From NCBI GenBank assembly GCA_028023455.1, contig JAQFVV010000204.1, positions 885,501-949,500 of the forward strand: DNA of 64,000 bases, in the 5' to 3' direction. Shown piece after piece: positions 12,229-25,154 of this stretch. The notes under the pieces were generated by a model. The model saw only the letters and a list, made by a program, of their open reading frames with translations. It made no database searches and had not been told where the DNA came from. The stretch's first letter is position 1, and each line of letters starts with the position of its first letter. Source of the DNA: Epiperipatus broadwayi (taxonomy: Eukaryota > Onychophora > Udeonychophora > Euonychophora > Peripatidae). Position numbers and translations under genes: made by a program.

Positions 12229-12839
12229 ATGTATAGATTAAAATTACATTTAATAAGGATAGAAAGTTTTAACTAATATTTAAATATATGAGTGTGCATG
12301 CAAAAATCGTTCTAGTCCTTAAATGTATTTAAATTTAAAAGGTATAATAACAAAATAATGAGAACTTGAAAATAAATAAAGTAAAATCATTTATTCTAAT
12401 ATTTATAGCATAAATATTTATTTGTAAAATAATAGTACTTTATTTCCATTAAATAATGTAATATGATGTGTAAAATATTAATTTATCATTTTTAAATAAT
12501 TTCATTATAAATTTGATGCTACAAATTTTAAAACTTCCAAAGATCATCTACTTCATATCATTTTCTTATAAAAAGCCAAAACTATGAAGAATTTTTTGAA
12601 AAAATGATCTCATTAATTATGTGATGCACTTACATGCTCTTAATTGTTTAAATGCTCTTAATTGTTTCATCTTCTTTATTAACTGATTGCAAGTGAATTG
12701 TATTGGAATTAAATTTAAAGTTAGCCATATTGGCATCTTGCAATACAATGACAATGGAGCAGAGACCCAGATAAATATTTTCCCTTATTGGAAAATGTAT
12801 CTCAAAACTGTCCTTAATGGAGAAAAAATTATATAAAAT
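12229..12839. other. AT-rich spacer, no gene seen
   Basis: This lies between the LINE tail and the 2.1 kb repeat. A short direct repeat (ATGCTCTTAATTGTTT, twice near 12635-12667) is the only structure noticed. Confidence 0.5.
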
Positions 12840-14980
12840 TTATTATTTAATTAATATTTTGATTATTTTTTGTTAATATTAATGTTAATGTTAGAAATAT
12901 TAGAACACAAGTCATTTGAAAACTAATGCTTAAGATGTGTGTATGGGTATGCAAAGTGAACAATGGGAAATTTTAGCAATACATGGTTTCTAGGAGATAA
13001 CCATAGTAATTTTGGACAATCATTCCTTAACAAAAAAAAGTTTGAAGATGTGATAATAAATTTTCATTTAAACTAAGATCATCTTTTTTTAATATAGTTA
13101 TAAAAAAATGGCAATAATAGTAAACTTATCACCAATGATAGTCAGTTAGATAAAAATAACATGACAGGGCTTGTGAAACCTCCATTCCATTTGCCTACAC
13201 TACTGCTGAGTCTCCATGGATTAATGTTAAAATAAGACAAAGTCTAAAATAAAATAAAAACCTATCTAACAGAAAGGAAAATTATCTTTTTTAAATCTCA
13301 CTTTTGAAGAAATTACATTTTAAAAATATTTAAAGAGAAAATGTTATTGCATGGACCAATTAATAGTTTATCACCATTTCCAAGAATTTTAATTTTTTTA
13401 CATCCCCCTGTAATTCATCTTCTAAACAAATTTCAGTAACAGTAGTCTTTTATCTAGAACTTTTAAAATTTAATCAAGATGAACTTTAGTAATCATCACT
13501 TCTTATTTTGTCAACATGTAAAAAAAAAGTAAAAAAGAAATAAAGACATTGTTTACAGTAATAATAATTTTATTATAAACTGTACCTATGCATTTTTTTC
13601 TTAGATCTCCCAAAGAAGCATTCTTTTAAAATAGCAATGGTAATATTAAAAAAAAAAGTACACTTTATATGTAATACATGTTTGCAAGTGTACCATGAAA
13701 TAATTTTTGGTGTGAATGGATACACTTATTAAGGATTATATAATTGTTCTTATTTTAAATTTATTATCATTATAAACTTTAGATCTTATAAGTACATTAT
13801 TTCAGAATAAAAGGAATTATGTTGATATTTAGTAAATCATTAAGAATAGATGAATAATTTGAATAGTGGCTTTGTATACTCGGCTTTGTCACATGCAGTA
13901 ATATATATAATTTTTATTTGTATAAGTGATTGTGAATTCCACTTGTTATAAATTTATTTTATCTGACAGATGTGAATTCTTGTCATGTAGTTATTTTGTT
14001 TATATGTAATAGATGATAAAATTCCTTTTATTATATATTAAATGAGCATGTAAACAAGAAGACATACAGAAATATATTTATTTTATTTTTGTCACTTATT
14101 AAATATTCTATTACTTGTGATCTTAACTTAACTTATTCAAATTCTCCTTATATATTATTTTGTATAAGTTGGTAACTTCAATGTGCTCTTAGAAAAAAAA
14201 AACTTTTACTTCTGAAATATGTATAAAAATATATTCCAAATTATTTATTTAGGAAATAATTATAATACTCTTTTATATAAGTCTAGTTAAGATTTTTTCA
14301 GCTTATAAAAAGACACATTGAATATCACTTTGGATTTTTTTTATTTTTCTTTAAGTCTTTGAAAAGCTGTAATAATTCCATAAATACATTTACTATTAAT
14401 GATAATATGAATTCCCTTAAATGTCAATAAAATGTATGCATATTTTTATTAAATATGGTTTTGTGTATTTTCTTTATAAGGTTGACACTTATCATTGATT
14501 TATAATCACAGATATTAGATTCACTATGGCATTTTCACATTGACACTGAGATATAAAACACACATACAGTGATTTTCCTAACTATATTAATGTACTATTC
14601 AATATTATGACAATGTAATATAAAAAGGAAAAAGATGATGTTTATATTAAATTAAACTTTAGAATTATTTGTTTACTTATTCTAAATATATTTGGAGATC
14701 AATTAAATGGCCCTTTGATTTTGATATATATTTAGTTAAAACATGCTCATATGTAGTAGAAGATCTTACATGTAAATACATTTTATCTGTTATAAATCTG
14801 GCTAGCTAGAAGTAAGAGATTTGTTATTATTGATCTGTTTTTTATAGTTTGGCTTATTCAATATGTAGGAAATATTAAATAAAAAAAGTCAACTTCACTT
14901 CTCATTATCTTTATGCAGTACAGTTTTGCTATTGAAATATGTGGCATGTTTGAGGAGCCAGCTTCCAGCATTGGTTGCTG
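12840..14980 (+). repeat. Unknown 2.1 kb repeat, copy 1
   Basis: Diverged direct copy of 22393-24650. Matches run along the whole length, for example TTTTTTGTTAATATTAA at the start, CATAGTAATT, TCTTTTAAAATAG in the middle and CTTCCAGCATT near the end. Stops occur in all frames in both copies. It could be a non-coding transposon or a segmental duplication. The boundaries are by eye, with an uncertainty of tens of bases. Confidence 0.6.
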
Positions 14981-15359
14981 CCTCAGTTTTGGCACCCAAT
15001 GTGAGCTTCATAGACATTTAATATAGTTATAATTTTATTATTCTTATTTTATTGTGATATTATAAGTGATTTAAAATACATTGAGTCTTTGTAGCATGTC
15101 ATATGTATGTGTCAGATGATTCATTGAAATTTTTTCTTTTTTAAATTGTGTAAAAACTATAAGCACGCCATCAATAGAAATCCTAGCATTCATTACTGTT
15201 TGATTCCATCTTTAAAGTGATGTATCACAATTTAAAATCGGATAAATTTTACATTTTTTATTAATATTTTTATTAATAGGTATGCAAGTAGATCACTTTA
15301 TGGACTTGAGTCTAGGATTAATAAAAACTAGAAATATTGCAGCAACAAGGACTAAATAC

Positions 15360-15900
15360 TATTAAAAATAGTGTTGAAATACGAATAGAGAATATGAAAA
15401 ATGATCATTTTAATGTTGGAAGTTCTTTAAAATATGGAAGTTGAAATTATTGTAAAAGACAAATTTTGTTTTGGAAATAGTACCACAATAAGTTTAAGAT
15501 ATATTAACAAGTTTTTTTTTTCTAAATGATGGTCATGAATATAGAAATTTTACTTTTGATGGGAGAAATTTTAAAACTGCTGAAAATTTGTGGCTATTAT
15601 GTGAGTTAAATCTTCATAATGATTTTGTGAGTAATACATATTTTAAGGAATTGAGTATAAAGGACTAATGTATCAAGATATATGATTGTGAAAAGTGATA
15701 TAAGAATCAGTGTATTATAATATTTAGCTCTTCACATTCTATGATTAATGTCTGAGCTAACATGAAGTGTTTAGTTTATAGTGGCATCGATTTACAATAT
15801 ATAATTTGTCTGAATACATTAGAATATGTAAGTAGAAATGGATGCAGTCAAGAATATATTGTTCATAGTTGAAAAGGTGGTGAGTATTTCATTTGGTATA
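15360..15900 (+). pseudogene. Possible decayed coding fragment of unknown type
   Basis: Shifting frame at homopolymers gives protein-like stretches on the plus strand: NMEVEIIVKDKFCFGN, then NDGHEYRNFTFDGRNF and KTAENLWLLCELNLHNDF, and further on MKCLVYSGIDLQYIICLNTL and GGEYFIWYKECLFLDEL. Composition is less repetitive than the surroundings. I do not recognise a family, and chance cannot be excluded. It ends at a (TA)n tract beside the 276 bp foldback. Confidence 0.28.
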
Positions 15901-15941
15901 AAGAATGTCTGTTTTTAGATGAATTAGGATATATATATATA

Positions 15942-16217
15942 TATGATCAACAGATGGCGTTTTTACCAAAAACACGATCAAGCGTTTGTTTACATAAACG
16001 ATCAAAGAGTCAGAATTAACTATCTCTTTCATTTTAGCCCACTTTCAGATCAGCTGATTTCAAGCTATTTTGCTGTCATAAGCGTTTGTTTACATAAACA
16101 ATCAGCTGATCTGAAAGTGGGCTAAAACGAAAGAGATAGTTAATTCTGACTCTTTGATCGTTTATGTAAATAAACGCTTGATCGTGTTTTTGGTAAAAAC
16201 GCCATCTGTTGATCATA
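15942..16217. mobile_element. Near-perfect 276 bp foldback element
   Basis: Arms 15942-16060 and 16100-16217 pair almost perfectly. The ends read TATGATCAACAGATGGCG and complement, and (TA)n lies on the left. The loop (16061-16099) carries a third copy of AGCGTTTGTTTACATAAAC, which also occurs in both arms (15980-15998 and its complement). The open frame at 15943-16125 is a by-product of the hairpin. High arm identity suggests a recent insertion or repair by copying between arms. Confidence 0.82.
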
Positions 16218-16285
16218 AATACAAGCATCAGCAGGTTTTAATGTGATTAAAACTTGTTTTTGTTTTTCATATATATATATATATA

Positions 16286-16362
16286 TATTGTAGCCCTTGG
16301 ATGTGGCCAAGGCTCCATCTTTTTAGGTTAAATATGCAAAAAAGGTTCCATTCAAATTTTCC

Positions 16363-16366
<4 letters not shown>
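16286..16366 (+). mobile_element. Short fragment resembling the giant LTR-like start
   Basis: Between two (TA)n tracts lies TTGTAGCCCTTGGATGTGGC, then CTCCAT a few bases on. The giant LTR-like units begin TTGTGCCCTTTTGTATGGGT and then CTCCAT. The resemblance covers about 35 bases, so this may be a truncated relative. Confidence 0.3.
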
Positions 16367-16393
<27 letters not shown>

Positions 16394-16394
16394 T

Positions 16395-17640
16395 CTGTGT
16401 AATAACAAAATTTTAGCCAAGACCAAGTTTGAACCCATATTTATAAGGGATTGCATATGTTCAACTAGGAAGCAATCTAAAAATTTATTGTTAATATGTT
16501 TATAGCCAGAGGATTATTTTATTGTAATTTATGGGTTAAATTGATATTAAGAAAATATTAGAAAAAACCAAGATTTACACATTTGTTGATAGGGAGGTGT
16601 GTGACTATTAAAAACTACATTAGGATAGTGATGATGAATAGTCATTATTTTATGCTAGGTTGGAAAAAAAAAATTTATGAAAGTAAATAAAAAAAATAAT
16701 AATATAGGTAGAATAGTTGTAATAAATAAAGATTAAGACATTAAAAATCTAAATTTAAAAAAAAGTATATACCTGCGATGTGTGTGTATATAATTTAATT
16801 GTAGATCTTAATGGTACAATTTACAATTAATAATCATTTCTTACATGTTGTAAAGCAATTTTAAATAAGAAATTAAAATCATTTTAATAAGTTAATAGTA
16901 GCAGCCAAATTTAATGTAAAGTCTGAGTTTGAAACAGCTGTAATATATATTTTGTTTCACTATTAAAAGGAAAAAGTAAGATTACATCTAGTATTGGTTC
17001 AAGTGTTGTATTACTCAGTTAATTATCATTCCGTAAAAAACACAGATCTCACTAAGGAATTTAAGTGGACCATTAATTTATACCATTAATGATGAATGGT
17101 CGGTCTGGTCTGTCAGAGTGTCAAAAATTAATTGTCAATTAATTGTTAGATTGTAAAATTAATCCTGTCTGTTTGAAATGGAATTTGTGCCTGATTTTTC
17201 TGAAAGAGCAAATGGTTAAATTTAATTGAGAAGGGGGAATATGTCAATTAATTATAAAGATAAAAAAACCACAGATGGACATCTCTATAAAAGCTGTGTT
17301 AAAAGAAAAAAAGGGCTTCTTTTTATTTTAAATGGGCTTGTATTTTTAAGACTTATCTGTAGCAGTTTTCCTATATTGATCCAAAGAAAACTGTGTTATA
17401 AAATTTAAAATCATTTTTATTGTACTTTTGTCTGTTCAGAATAATTTGGCTAAATATAACAATGTATAGTGAGTAAATTTTAAGTGGGCACACACTTGGA
17501 ACCTCCAAAAGTCAGCTATTCAGCAGATGGTAATAAAAATTTAAACCACAGAAGTTAAAATTTGAGTTTAATATTGTTTATATATATGCAAATAATAAAA
17601 TTTAAAACTCAAAAGTTTGATGCATATATAAGTCAATTTA
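16395..17640. other. AT-rich spacer, no gene seen
   Basis: Short frames such as 17226-17408 show no family resemblance. No clear repeat was found. Confidence 0.45.
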
Positions 17641-17650
17641 AATCTACAAA

Positions 17651-17950
17651 ATGAAATTAAAATTGGAAAAGGACAATCAAAAACAGACTGATATGGTGAA
17701 AAAGTTAAATGAAGGCTGTTTAACCGAAACCTGCAGAAAATTACAAAGTTTAAAGGTAATCTACCTAGAGTTGGAAATGAGGAACACATTCAGCAAAATA
17801 AAAACTATATATGAGAGAAAAGGAACCGAACTCTATCAAAAGAACTTTTTACAACAAGGACTTATATGCTCTCATAAACCAGTCAAGGAAAACAAAAAAG
17901 GGAGAAGTAGAAATCAGGAGCCTGAAAGGACCGTTAAAGGACTTGTATAA
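17651..17950 (+). other. Unrecognised 99-codon open frame, lysine-rich
   Basis: The frame starts MKLKLEKDNQKQTDMVKKLN and is rich in K and E. The middle part (EMRNTFSKIKTIYERKGTEL) faintly recalls the linker ahead of the RT in some LINE polyproteins, but no motif can be named. It has no repeat copy in the window. It may be a decayed LINE piece or a chance frame. Confidence 0.25.
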
Positions 17951-18034
17951 GTATTTTTTTTATTTATTATTATTCGCTCTTTATGTGTGTAGGACATTTA
18001 ATATATATATATATAAATGTGTGTAGGACATTTA

Positions 18035-21000
18035 AAAAAAAGAATTTCTTTCTTTATAATGTATCACATATATCATCTATTTTAAAATTAATTCATGTAA
18101 TAATTGCTATCATGATTATTTTGGGGGTAGTAATTGATTTCAGATGATTTTATATATGTTTATTTAAATGCTTTTGCTATTATGGTCATGGGGGGAGGGG
18201 TAGGTGAAATTTATATGCCTATTTAAAATGCTTTACAAACATTTTTTTTTCTTAATTTAAAAAAAAAACAATTAAGAGATATTATTATTAGCATCAGAAG
18301 TTATTATCAAATGCTTAGACTTATAAATGAATTGCTTGTCTATTGAGTATCATCATCATTTTTATTTTTATTGTTTTATAAAAGTGCATGGAAATAGTTT
18401 TGAGAATTTTGTGCACATTTCTTATTGCTTATTATTATTGTTATCATAAAGTTAAGGCCAGAAACAAGCTGATTTATGCTTGGAAAATTTATGGGCTCAT
18501 ATTCCGGTACACTAATTTGCAAGAATATTAAGGTTATGAAAGTTTTACTTGTATAATTTGATGTTTTGACCTGTATGTGCGTGGATAGACAAAAATCTCC
18601 ACAAAACTCAGTGAAGCCTAGCTCACTAAGATTTATGCGATATTCATAAAGTATTTGAACCCAGTGGAAGAGTTTTCCCACTTGAGTATTCTCTACACCA
18701 TAAGAAGGTTTCTTATTTTGATGGCGAGAGGTATTTGGTATACCTATGTTTTTATATGACTAGCGATAAAAAGCCTAGCATATCTCAACCTTAGTGAAAA
18801 GGCTCTCTCTTGTTCGGGTCACTGCCTGCCTCATATTAATATTTGATATTCCTTATGTGTGTATGAAAGGATAGCCATGATAAGCATTATTATAAGTATT
18901 GGATACCAGGTCGCAAACTCAATTTAATGTCTGAATGAATGCAGATAAGGTATGGGCAATTGGTGTATTTGAATATTGTTTTTGTAGATTTGATTTAGCA
19001 TACGAGCCAAAAATAATTAAGTTAATAACTGTTAAGGGTTAAATAAAACTTACGAATGATTGGGGCATGAGCAATGCGTATAGAAATTTATTTAATAAAT
19101 ATTTACATGGCCAGCTGAGAACTTCGCTGGAAAGGTAATATTGTTAAAATATTATTATGTTATAAGAACTTGAGCATAGAGAGTGCACTATGATGATGTT
19201 TGATCTTAATGCCAATTTATTTGCAATAACTTAGTCTCACTATTATTAAGATATCTCTGTTGTAAAAATTAGAAAAGAATATTTAATCAGGATGATCGGA
19301 TAAGATCAAGAAATTTGAGAGGGAATACCAACTTTAGATTTATTAAATAAAATTATTAAATTTAATTTGGGGAGAAATCGATTATGTATTTTCTAAAATA
19401 TATCAGTAATAAAAAGAGAAAGCATTGAAAATGGGAAGAAATTGGTATTTGCTATATTTAAAGTAAAAAGAAAGTGTAGATAAATATAATGTATATGTTT
19501 TGTATTGAATTATAGTTTGTTAAATAAAATTTGTTATTTGTTTTAAATAAAATTTGTGGGTGTCTCCATGTTTTTGTGGGTTATTATTATCTAGATATTT
19601 CCAATCCAATCATACATCAATATATTATTATTAATATTTGAATTATCATGTACATAACGGATATTTAGTAAGGCTATTTAAAAGGTTAATTTCAAATGCT
19701 TAAATTACTAATAATTTAATATTGCTGAAGTATAAATCGCAATAGAGAAAGTATTGAGTGATAGCGAGTGCAAGGGGTGGGCGTAAAATCTTTTCTCCAT
19801 CCATTGTATTCAAACCTCTCTAGACGCATTTTACTTTTATATGGTTTTGTTATAATTGCGACTATGTTTTATGATGTGTTTATAATGATTTAATAAGCTT
19901 AAAATATTCCGAGCTTTAATGTAAATTGATTTTAAACTGCATTAAAGACAACCGAGATTACCTTTGAGACGATTATGAGAGGAGTGTTTATCACCAATAA
20001 CCTATCGCAGCTTATTCGATTTCCACACCTAATTATTCGAAAAACCCTGAGAAGAAATGATAATGAGAGGAAATGAGCTAGTAAAGGAAAATAAATGAGT
20101 AAATTTTAATAGTTGGATAAATAATAGTGTAATAGACATATGGATGTGAAATTGATTGGGGGAGTGGTTCAGGAACGTGGAGATGAATATAGAACTTTAT
20201 AATTAGAATAAAATTTAATTGTAGCTTTAATCATAGTGAATGGGGAATGCACTGAGAATAACCTGGAATTCTTAAAGATATTAATATTGTCAATTTTAAT
20301 GCGTTCTCAGTGTTCTCTAAATCGATTGTGTATTAACCCATTCATGAAATATTATTACTAAGAGTATTGAATTGAGATTTAACCTTTATATTGTATTAGA
20401 GTTGCATTTTGGCGCCCTGGAAATTAAGCTCATAGATGTTCTGTATCATCATCATCATCTCAGTAGGCCTCAGAAATAGTGTCAGCTGGGAATGATGAAG
20501 TATCCATCGATCCATCCTTAAAATGTGGTAATTCGCATGCAATTTATCTGCAAGTGTGTAAATGCCATATAGATTTGAATATAGTATAATCAATCCATAA
20601 CTGGATGTGCGATCATTTAAATAAAATTCTCTTTGGTTAGAGTAAAGTTATAATTAGCTTAAACTATCTAATAATATATATGATATTTGTAAGCTCTCTT
20701 AATCGTTTTAGTTATATTTAAAATACAATGCAAATGACCGATCGAGAGATTGCAAAATACGTTTTATATTAATTCAATAAGTTTTGATAAAGTTGGCAAA
20801 ATAAAAAATAACTTTTCCGTTTGTTTGAATTGATTTTTATTTGGTTACAATTGGCTTGTAACGCGGTCGCACGAAGGAGATTATATTTAATTTATACGTG
20901 TGAAGTATATTGATCTATATATTATATTTGAGAAATTATTAGATTAAATCTATACTTAGAAATTATTTGATCTATACTTAGTATACCAGAATATATATAA

Positions 21001-22392
21001 TTGATGCATTGCATATTTAATTGATACTTAAGAAATGCATCTGACGTTAATTTATATAGTTAGGAAAATGGTCATCTTTAAAAACCAAGATTTAGATTAG
21101 TGTATATTTAGCTAGAATAAATGGACACATTAAATTATATTTGGTTAGAAAATAGCCCAAAACTTATTCGTTTAACAAAATCTATTCATTTAGTAAAATA
21201 TAACTTCGTGAGAAATCGCAACATAAATTTATTCGTTTTCCAGTAAAAAACTCTTTTGAATTTTTTAATTAGTTAGAATATATATATATATTGGTGGTAA
21301 TTTATGCTATTTGTCTATTTTAATTAGTTATATATATATATATATATTGGTGGTAATTTATGCTATTTGTCTGATTTTAGTGACTTGTTTATGATGTTGA
21401 GGCATAAATGAAGTAGAGTTGTTTGTGATAATAATTTTGCCTGGCACCAGAATTCTGTATTTTTAAGTAGGCTTGAATTTGAATGTGTCATTCAATTTTT
21501 ATGAAATTTGCATACTATTCTTGATTTGTGTTATAAATATTCAGTAAGAATAAAATTTGAAATGGTAATAATTATATTGATAGCCTTTATTCTTTTCAAA
21601 AAATATCTGCTTATATTTAAGACCATAACTAGTAGAAAAGGATCTTATATTTCTGAAGTGTTGATGCTTGTTGCACCATTCTGAATTAAAAGGATATGAT
21701 GTTTAATTTGATTTATTGTTCAATACAAGCTGGTTAAAATCAAAATTTCCTGTACATAATATTAGTTAAGATAGAGTAGCTATATTTGTTAATATGCACA
21801 ATGTTTTGATAGTCTAATTTATTGCTTTCTTGTTTTGAGAAATAATATATATATATATTTGTTCATAATAAATCAGAAAAGAATAGATAAAATATTATAA
21901 CTAAGTTAATACTTAAAAATAACTTTCTTGTTGTAGTGTGATGTTTTAATGTTGCAAATTAATTTCCTTTGCTATGCATTAGTCCTTGTTATTATTCATT
22001 TCATTGACTCAGAAAATGTTTTTAAATTTTCATAAGGGGGAAGGAATGTGGTAGTTAGCTCTTATTGTGAAAAATAAAAAAATAGATATACATGATCTTT
22101 AAGATAATTTTTTTTCATTATATTATATATAATTGCAGTCGAAATTATCACTTTACAAATAGAGATCTGTTATATTTATTTGTTTCCCACATAAAGTTGT
22201 TTTCATTTTAAACTTTATTTTTAGAAAGTTGTTAAGATCAAAATCTTTTTTTATGTTTAAGTGAAAAGTTATTTTAATTTTTTTTAAAAAGGGATGACTG
22301 AAATAATGTAGACAGTTATTTTAGTTATCAAAGAATATTTGTATGTTGATATGCATTTAAAAGATCAAGAGAGATGTAAGATTTAAATTTAA
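18035..22392. other. Gene-free stretch with a slightly GC-richer core
   Basis: About 18700-20600 has more G and C than the surroundings but no frame I recognise; 18376-18681 on the minus strand is open for 101 codons without family resemblance. A hairpin with arms GCACTGAGAA and TTCTCAGTG spans about 20249-20310. Short ATC/GAT runs occur at 18347-18358 and 20447-20459. No RNA gene was found. Confidence 0.4.
21263..21372 (+). repeat. Two 55 bp tandem units containing (TA)n
   Basis: TTTTAATTAGTTA-(TA)n-TTGGTGGTAATTTATG-CTATTTGTCT occurs twice back to back (21263-21317 and 21318-21372). The units are almost identical, so this is a recent duplication, probably by slippage at (TA)n. Confidence 0.8.
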
Positions 22393-24650
22393 ATTATTTA
22401 AGTTATATTTTTATTATTTTTTGTTAATATTAAAGTTAATTTTAGAAATAGTTGAACGCATGACATTTGAAAACAAAAGCTTAAGGTATGTGTAAAGCAT
22501 ATGTAAAGTGGACAATGGATAATTTTAATATCATGAGGGTTCTAGAAGATATCCATAGTAATTCCAGACATCATTAATTTTGCAGTAAAGGTGGTTGTTT
22601 ATCTTTAGCAAAAAAAATAATTTGATAAGAAACTTTTGATAAAATCATCTTCTTTTAATATGGTTTTAAAAAAATGCCAATACTATTAAAGTTATTAACT
22701 ATGATTGTCTGCTAGATAAAGATAGACTGATAGAGCTTATGAAGTCTCCATTCCAGTTGCCTACATTAATGCTGAATCTCTGTGGCATAAGGTTAAAATA
22801 AAACAAAAGCCTAAAATCAAACAAAAGCCTATCTAATAGGAAATAAAATTATCTTTTCTAAATCTCACCGTTGAAGAAGTTACATTTTAAATATATATAT
22901 ATGAAAATGTTATTGCATAGTCCAATTAATAGTTTATCAATATTTCCAATAATTCTTAAATTTTTACATCCACCTGTAATCATCTTCTAAACAAATTTTG
23001 GGAACAATATACTTTTATCTATAACTTTTAAAATTTAATTAAGATTATATTTAGTAATTATCACTTCTTATTTTGTAAACAAGTATGGAAAACCCATTGA
23101 AAATCAAATTCAAAATGAACTTTGAATTTAGAAGTTTAGATTTAAAAAAAGAAATAAAGACATTATTTTCAGTACTATTAATTTTATTATGAATTGGTGC
23201 TATGAATTTTTTTTTCTCTTAGATCTAGCAAAGAAACGTTCTTTTAAAATAGTAAAGATAATATTAAAAATACGTTTTTACTTAATATGTAATACATGTC
23301 TGCAAATATCTTATATAATAATTTTGGTGTGAATGGTCATGCTTATTATGAGTTATGTAATTGTTTATTAAAATTTATTATCATTATAAACCTTAAATCT
23401 TATAAATACATCATTCCAGAGTAAAAGGAATTGTGTTGGTATTTAATGAATTGTTAGTGATACAAGAACTAAAATTAAAGCAATGGTAAATTTAGTTTGT
23501 TCCATGAATAATTTGAAAGGTGGCCATCATATACTTGGCATGATCATATGTGGTAATATATTTAATTTCTATTTGTATAATTGATAGTGAATTCCCCTTA
23601 TTACCAACTTGTTTTATCTGAGAGATACAAATTTCTCTTATGTAGCTATTTCATTTTTATATAAGATATTCTAACATGTGTGCATGTGCGACACAACAAT
23701 ATATTTATGTTGCTTTTGCCACTTTATTAAATATGCCATCACTTGTGATCCTAAATTAGCTTGTTCAGATGCTCTCTATATAATATTTTATATAAGTAGA
23801 TACATATAATGTGTTATTAGAAAAGAAAAGACTTTTACTTGCAAAATAGGTATAAAACTATATTCGAAATTAGTTATTTATTTTATTGGTAAATAATTAT
23901 ATTATTTTTTATATAACCTTACGCCGCCATGCTGGATATTACTTTGGATTTTTTTTTTCTTTAATACTTTGAAAAGCTGTAGTAACTTCATAAATATGTT
24001 TGTTATTAATTATAATATGATATCATTTAAATGCCAACAAATTAGATATAATTTTTATTAAATTTAGTTGTCATATATTTTCTTTATAATGTTGACACTT
24101 GTCATATTTTATGGTCACATGCATTAGATTTGCTATGCCATTTTGATATTTACTCTGAGATTTTAAATAGGCATATACTAATATTTTATTTTGCCTTTCT
24201 TATATTAAATTGCTATTTGATAATATAACATTCTAATATAAAGAGGAAAGGGTTGATATTTACATTAAAAGAAACTTTAGGATTACTTGTTTACTTATTT
24301 TAAATATATTTTGGGATTAATAAAATGTCTGTTTGATTTTGATATATATATATATATATACACATTTAATAGGTGTCTTAGATATAAATATGATATATAT
24401 ATATATATATACACATTTAATAGGTGTCTTAGATATAAATATGATAATTTTATAAGATTAGCTAGCCAGAACGGATTTATTATTATTGATCTATTTATCA
24501 TTACATTTTTATTTATTCAGTTCATAGAAAATATTAAATAAGAAAGGCCAATCTCACTTCCCATTTATCTTTATATGTAGGGTACAGTTTTGCTATTCAA
24601 ATACGTGGAACATTTCAAGAGCTGGCTTCCAGCATTACTTATGGTTGCAG
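22393..24650 (+). repeat. Unknown 2.1-2.3 kb repeat, copy 2
   Basis: Direct, diverged partner of 12840-14980. It ends at CTTCCAGCATT...GGTTGC just before a (TA)n(TG)n tract at 24653-24685. It carries a local 51 bp duplication at 24340-24441 that is absent from copy 1. No coding content in either copy. Confidence 0.6.
24340..24441 (+). repeat. Two 51 bp tandem units
   Basis: The unit TGATATATA-(TA)n-CACATTTAATAGGTGTCTTA-GATATAAATA occurs twice without visible differences. The overlapping open frames on both strands here are artefacts of the repeat. Confidence 0.8.
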
Positions 24651-24652
24651 TG

Positions 24653-24685
<33 letters not shown>

Positions 24686-24798
24686 AATAATATTATTATT
24701 TGATGTCTGTATTTTTAAAGCAATATACATAATTTTATAATTGAATAATTGTAAATGCAGTAACTAAATAATTAAAAATTTTATCCATTTAGGAGTGG

Positions 24799-24826
24799 TT
24801 TCAATTATCCTAGTAATCTTTGTCAA
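24799..24826 (-). ncRNA. Hammerhead-like motif, PLE-B left arm
   Basis: On the minus strand TTGACAA is followed by A, a GATTA/TAATT stem with a 6-base loop, and GAAA. It is the inverted twin of 25127-25154. The heptamer departs from CTGANGA at two positions, so activity is doubtful. Confidence 0.35.
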
Positions 24827-24914
24827 CTAAAGCAGTTAAATGTTAACACTTGCTATTATTAAAACAAGTTTGAAAATCAAAGCAAAATTGCATAGTAGAT
24901 AATAATATTTCAGC

Positions 24915-25110
24915 ATCTGTTTTTTACAACCATAATAAATCATGTATTTATGGTTTTGACTTCAATTTTAACAGTGTAAAAATATTGCAAATTGAAAAAA
25001 ATAACAATAAAAGAAAAATAAAGAAATCTATGCTAATATACAAATATAAACATGACTTAATTAACAGGCAAGCAGCAAATGTTAAGATCACAGAATTGTG
25101 GAAAAGTTAG
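24915..25110 (+). pseudogene. PLE-B protein C-terminus
   Basis: The plus strand reads YGFDFNFNSVKILQIEKNNN, then KRKIKKSMLIYKYKHDLINR and QAANVKITELWKS before a TAG stop at 25108-25110. This aligns with the last 55 residues of the intact PLE protein (YGFDFDFNKVKILCIERNNN, KRKIKEAMLI, INRQTANIKINELWEN). The catalytic glutamate of the GIY-YIG fold (KEAMLI in the intact copy) is lysine here. Only this piece of the gene remains, so it has no function. Confidence 0.75.
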
Positions 25111-25126
25111 CATTTCAAAGCTTTAG

Positions 25127-25154
25127 TTGACAAAGATTACTGGGATAATCGAAA
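25127..25154 (+). ncRNA. Hammerhead-like motif, PLE-B right arm
   Basis: TTGACAA, A, GATTA-CTGGGA-TAATC, GAAA. A perfect 5 bp stem with a 6-base loop runs straight into GAAA, as helix II of a hammerhead does. The next bases, GTGCTC, allow a short near-palindromic helix III. The core heptamer deviates from CTGANGA at C3 and G8. Hammerheads are known from PLE terminal repeats; that this is one is inference. Confidence 0.4.

Noticed and set aside
18376-18681. 101-codon minus frame starting MGKLFHWVQILYEYRINLSE
   Set aside because: No family recognised, no repeat copy, no splice context. A frame of this length occurs by chance, though it is the least repetitive of the short frames.
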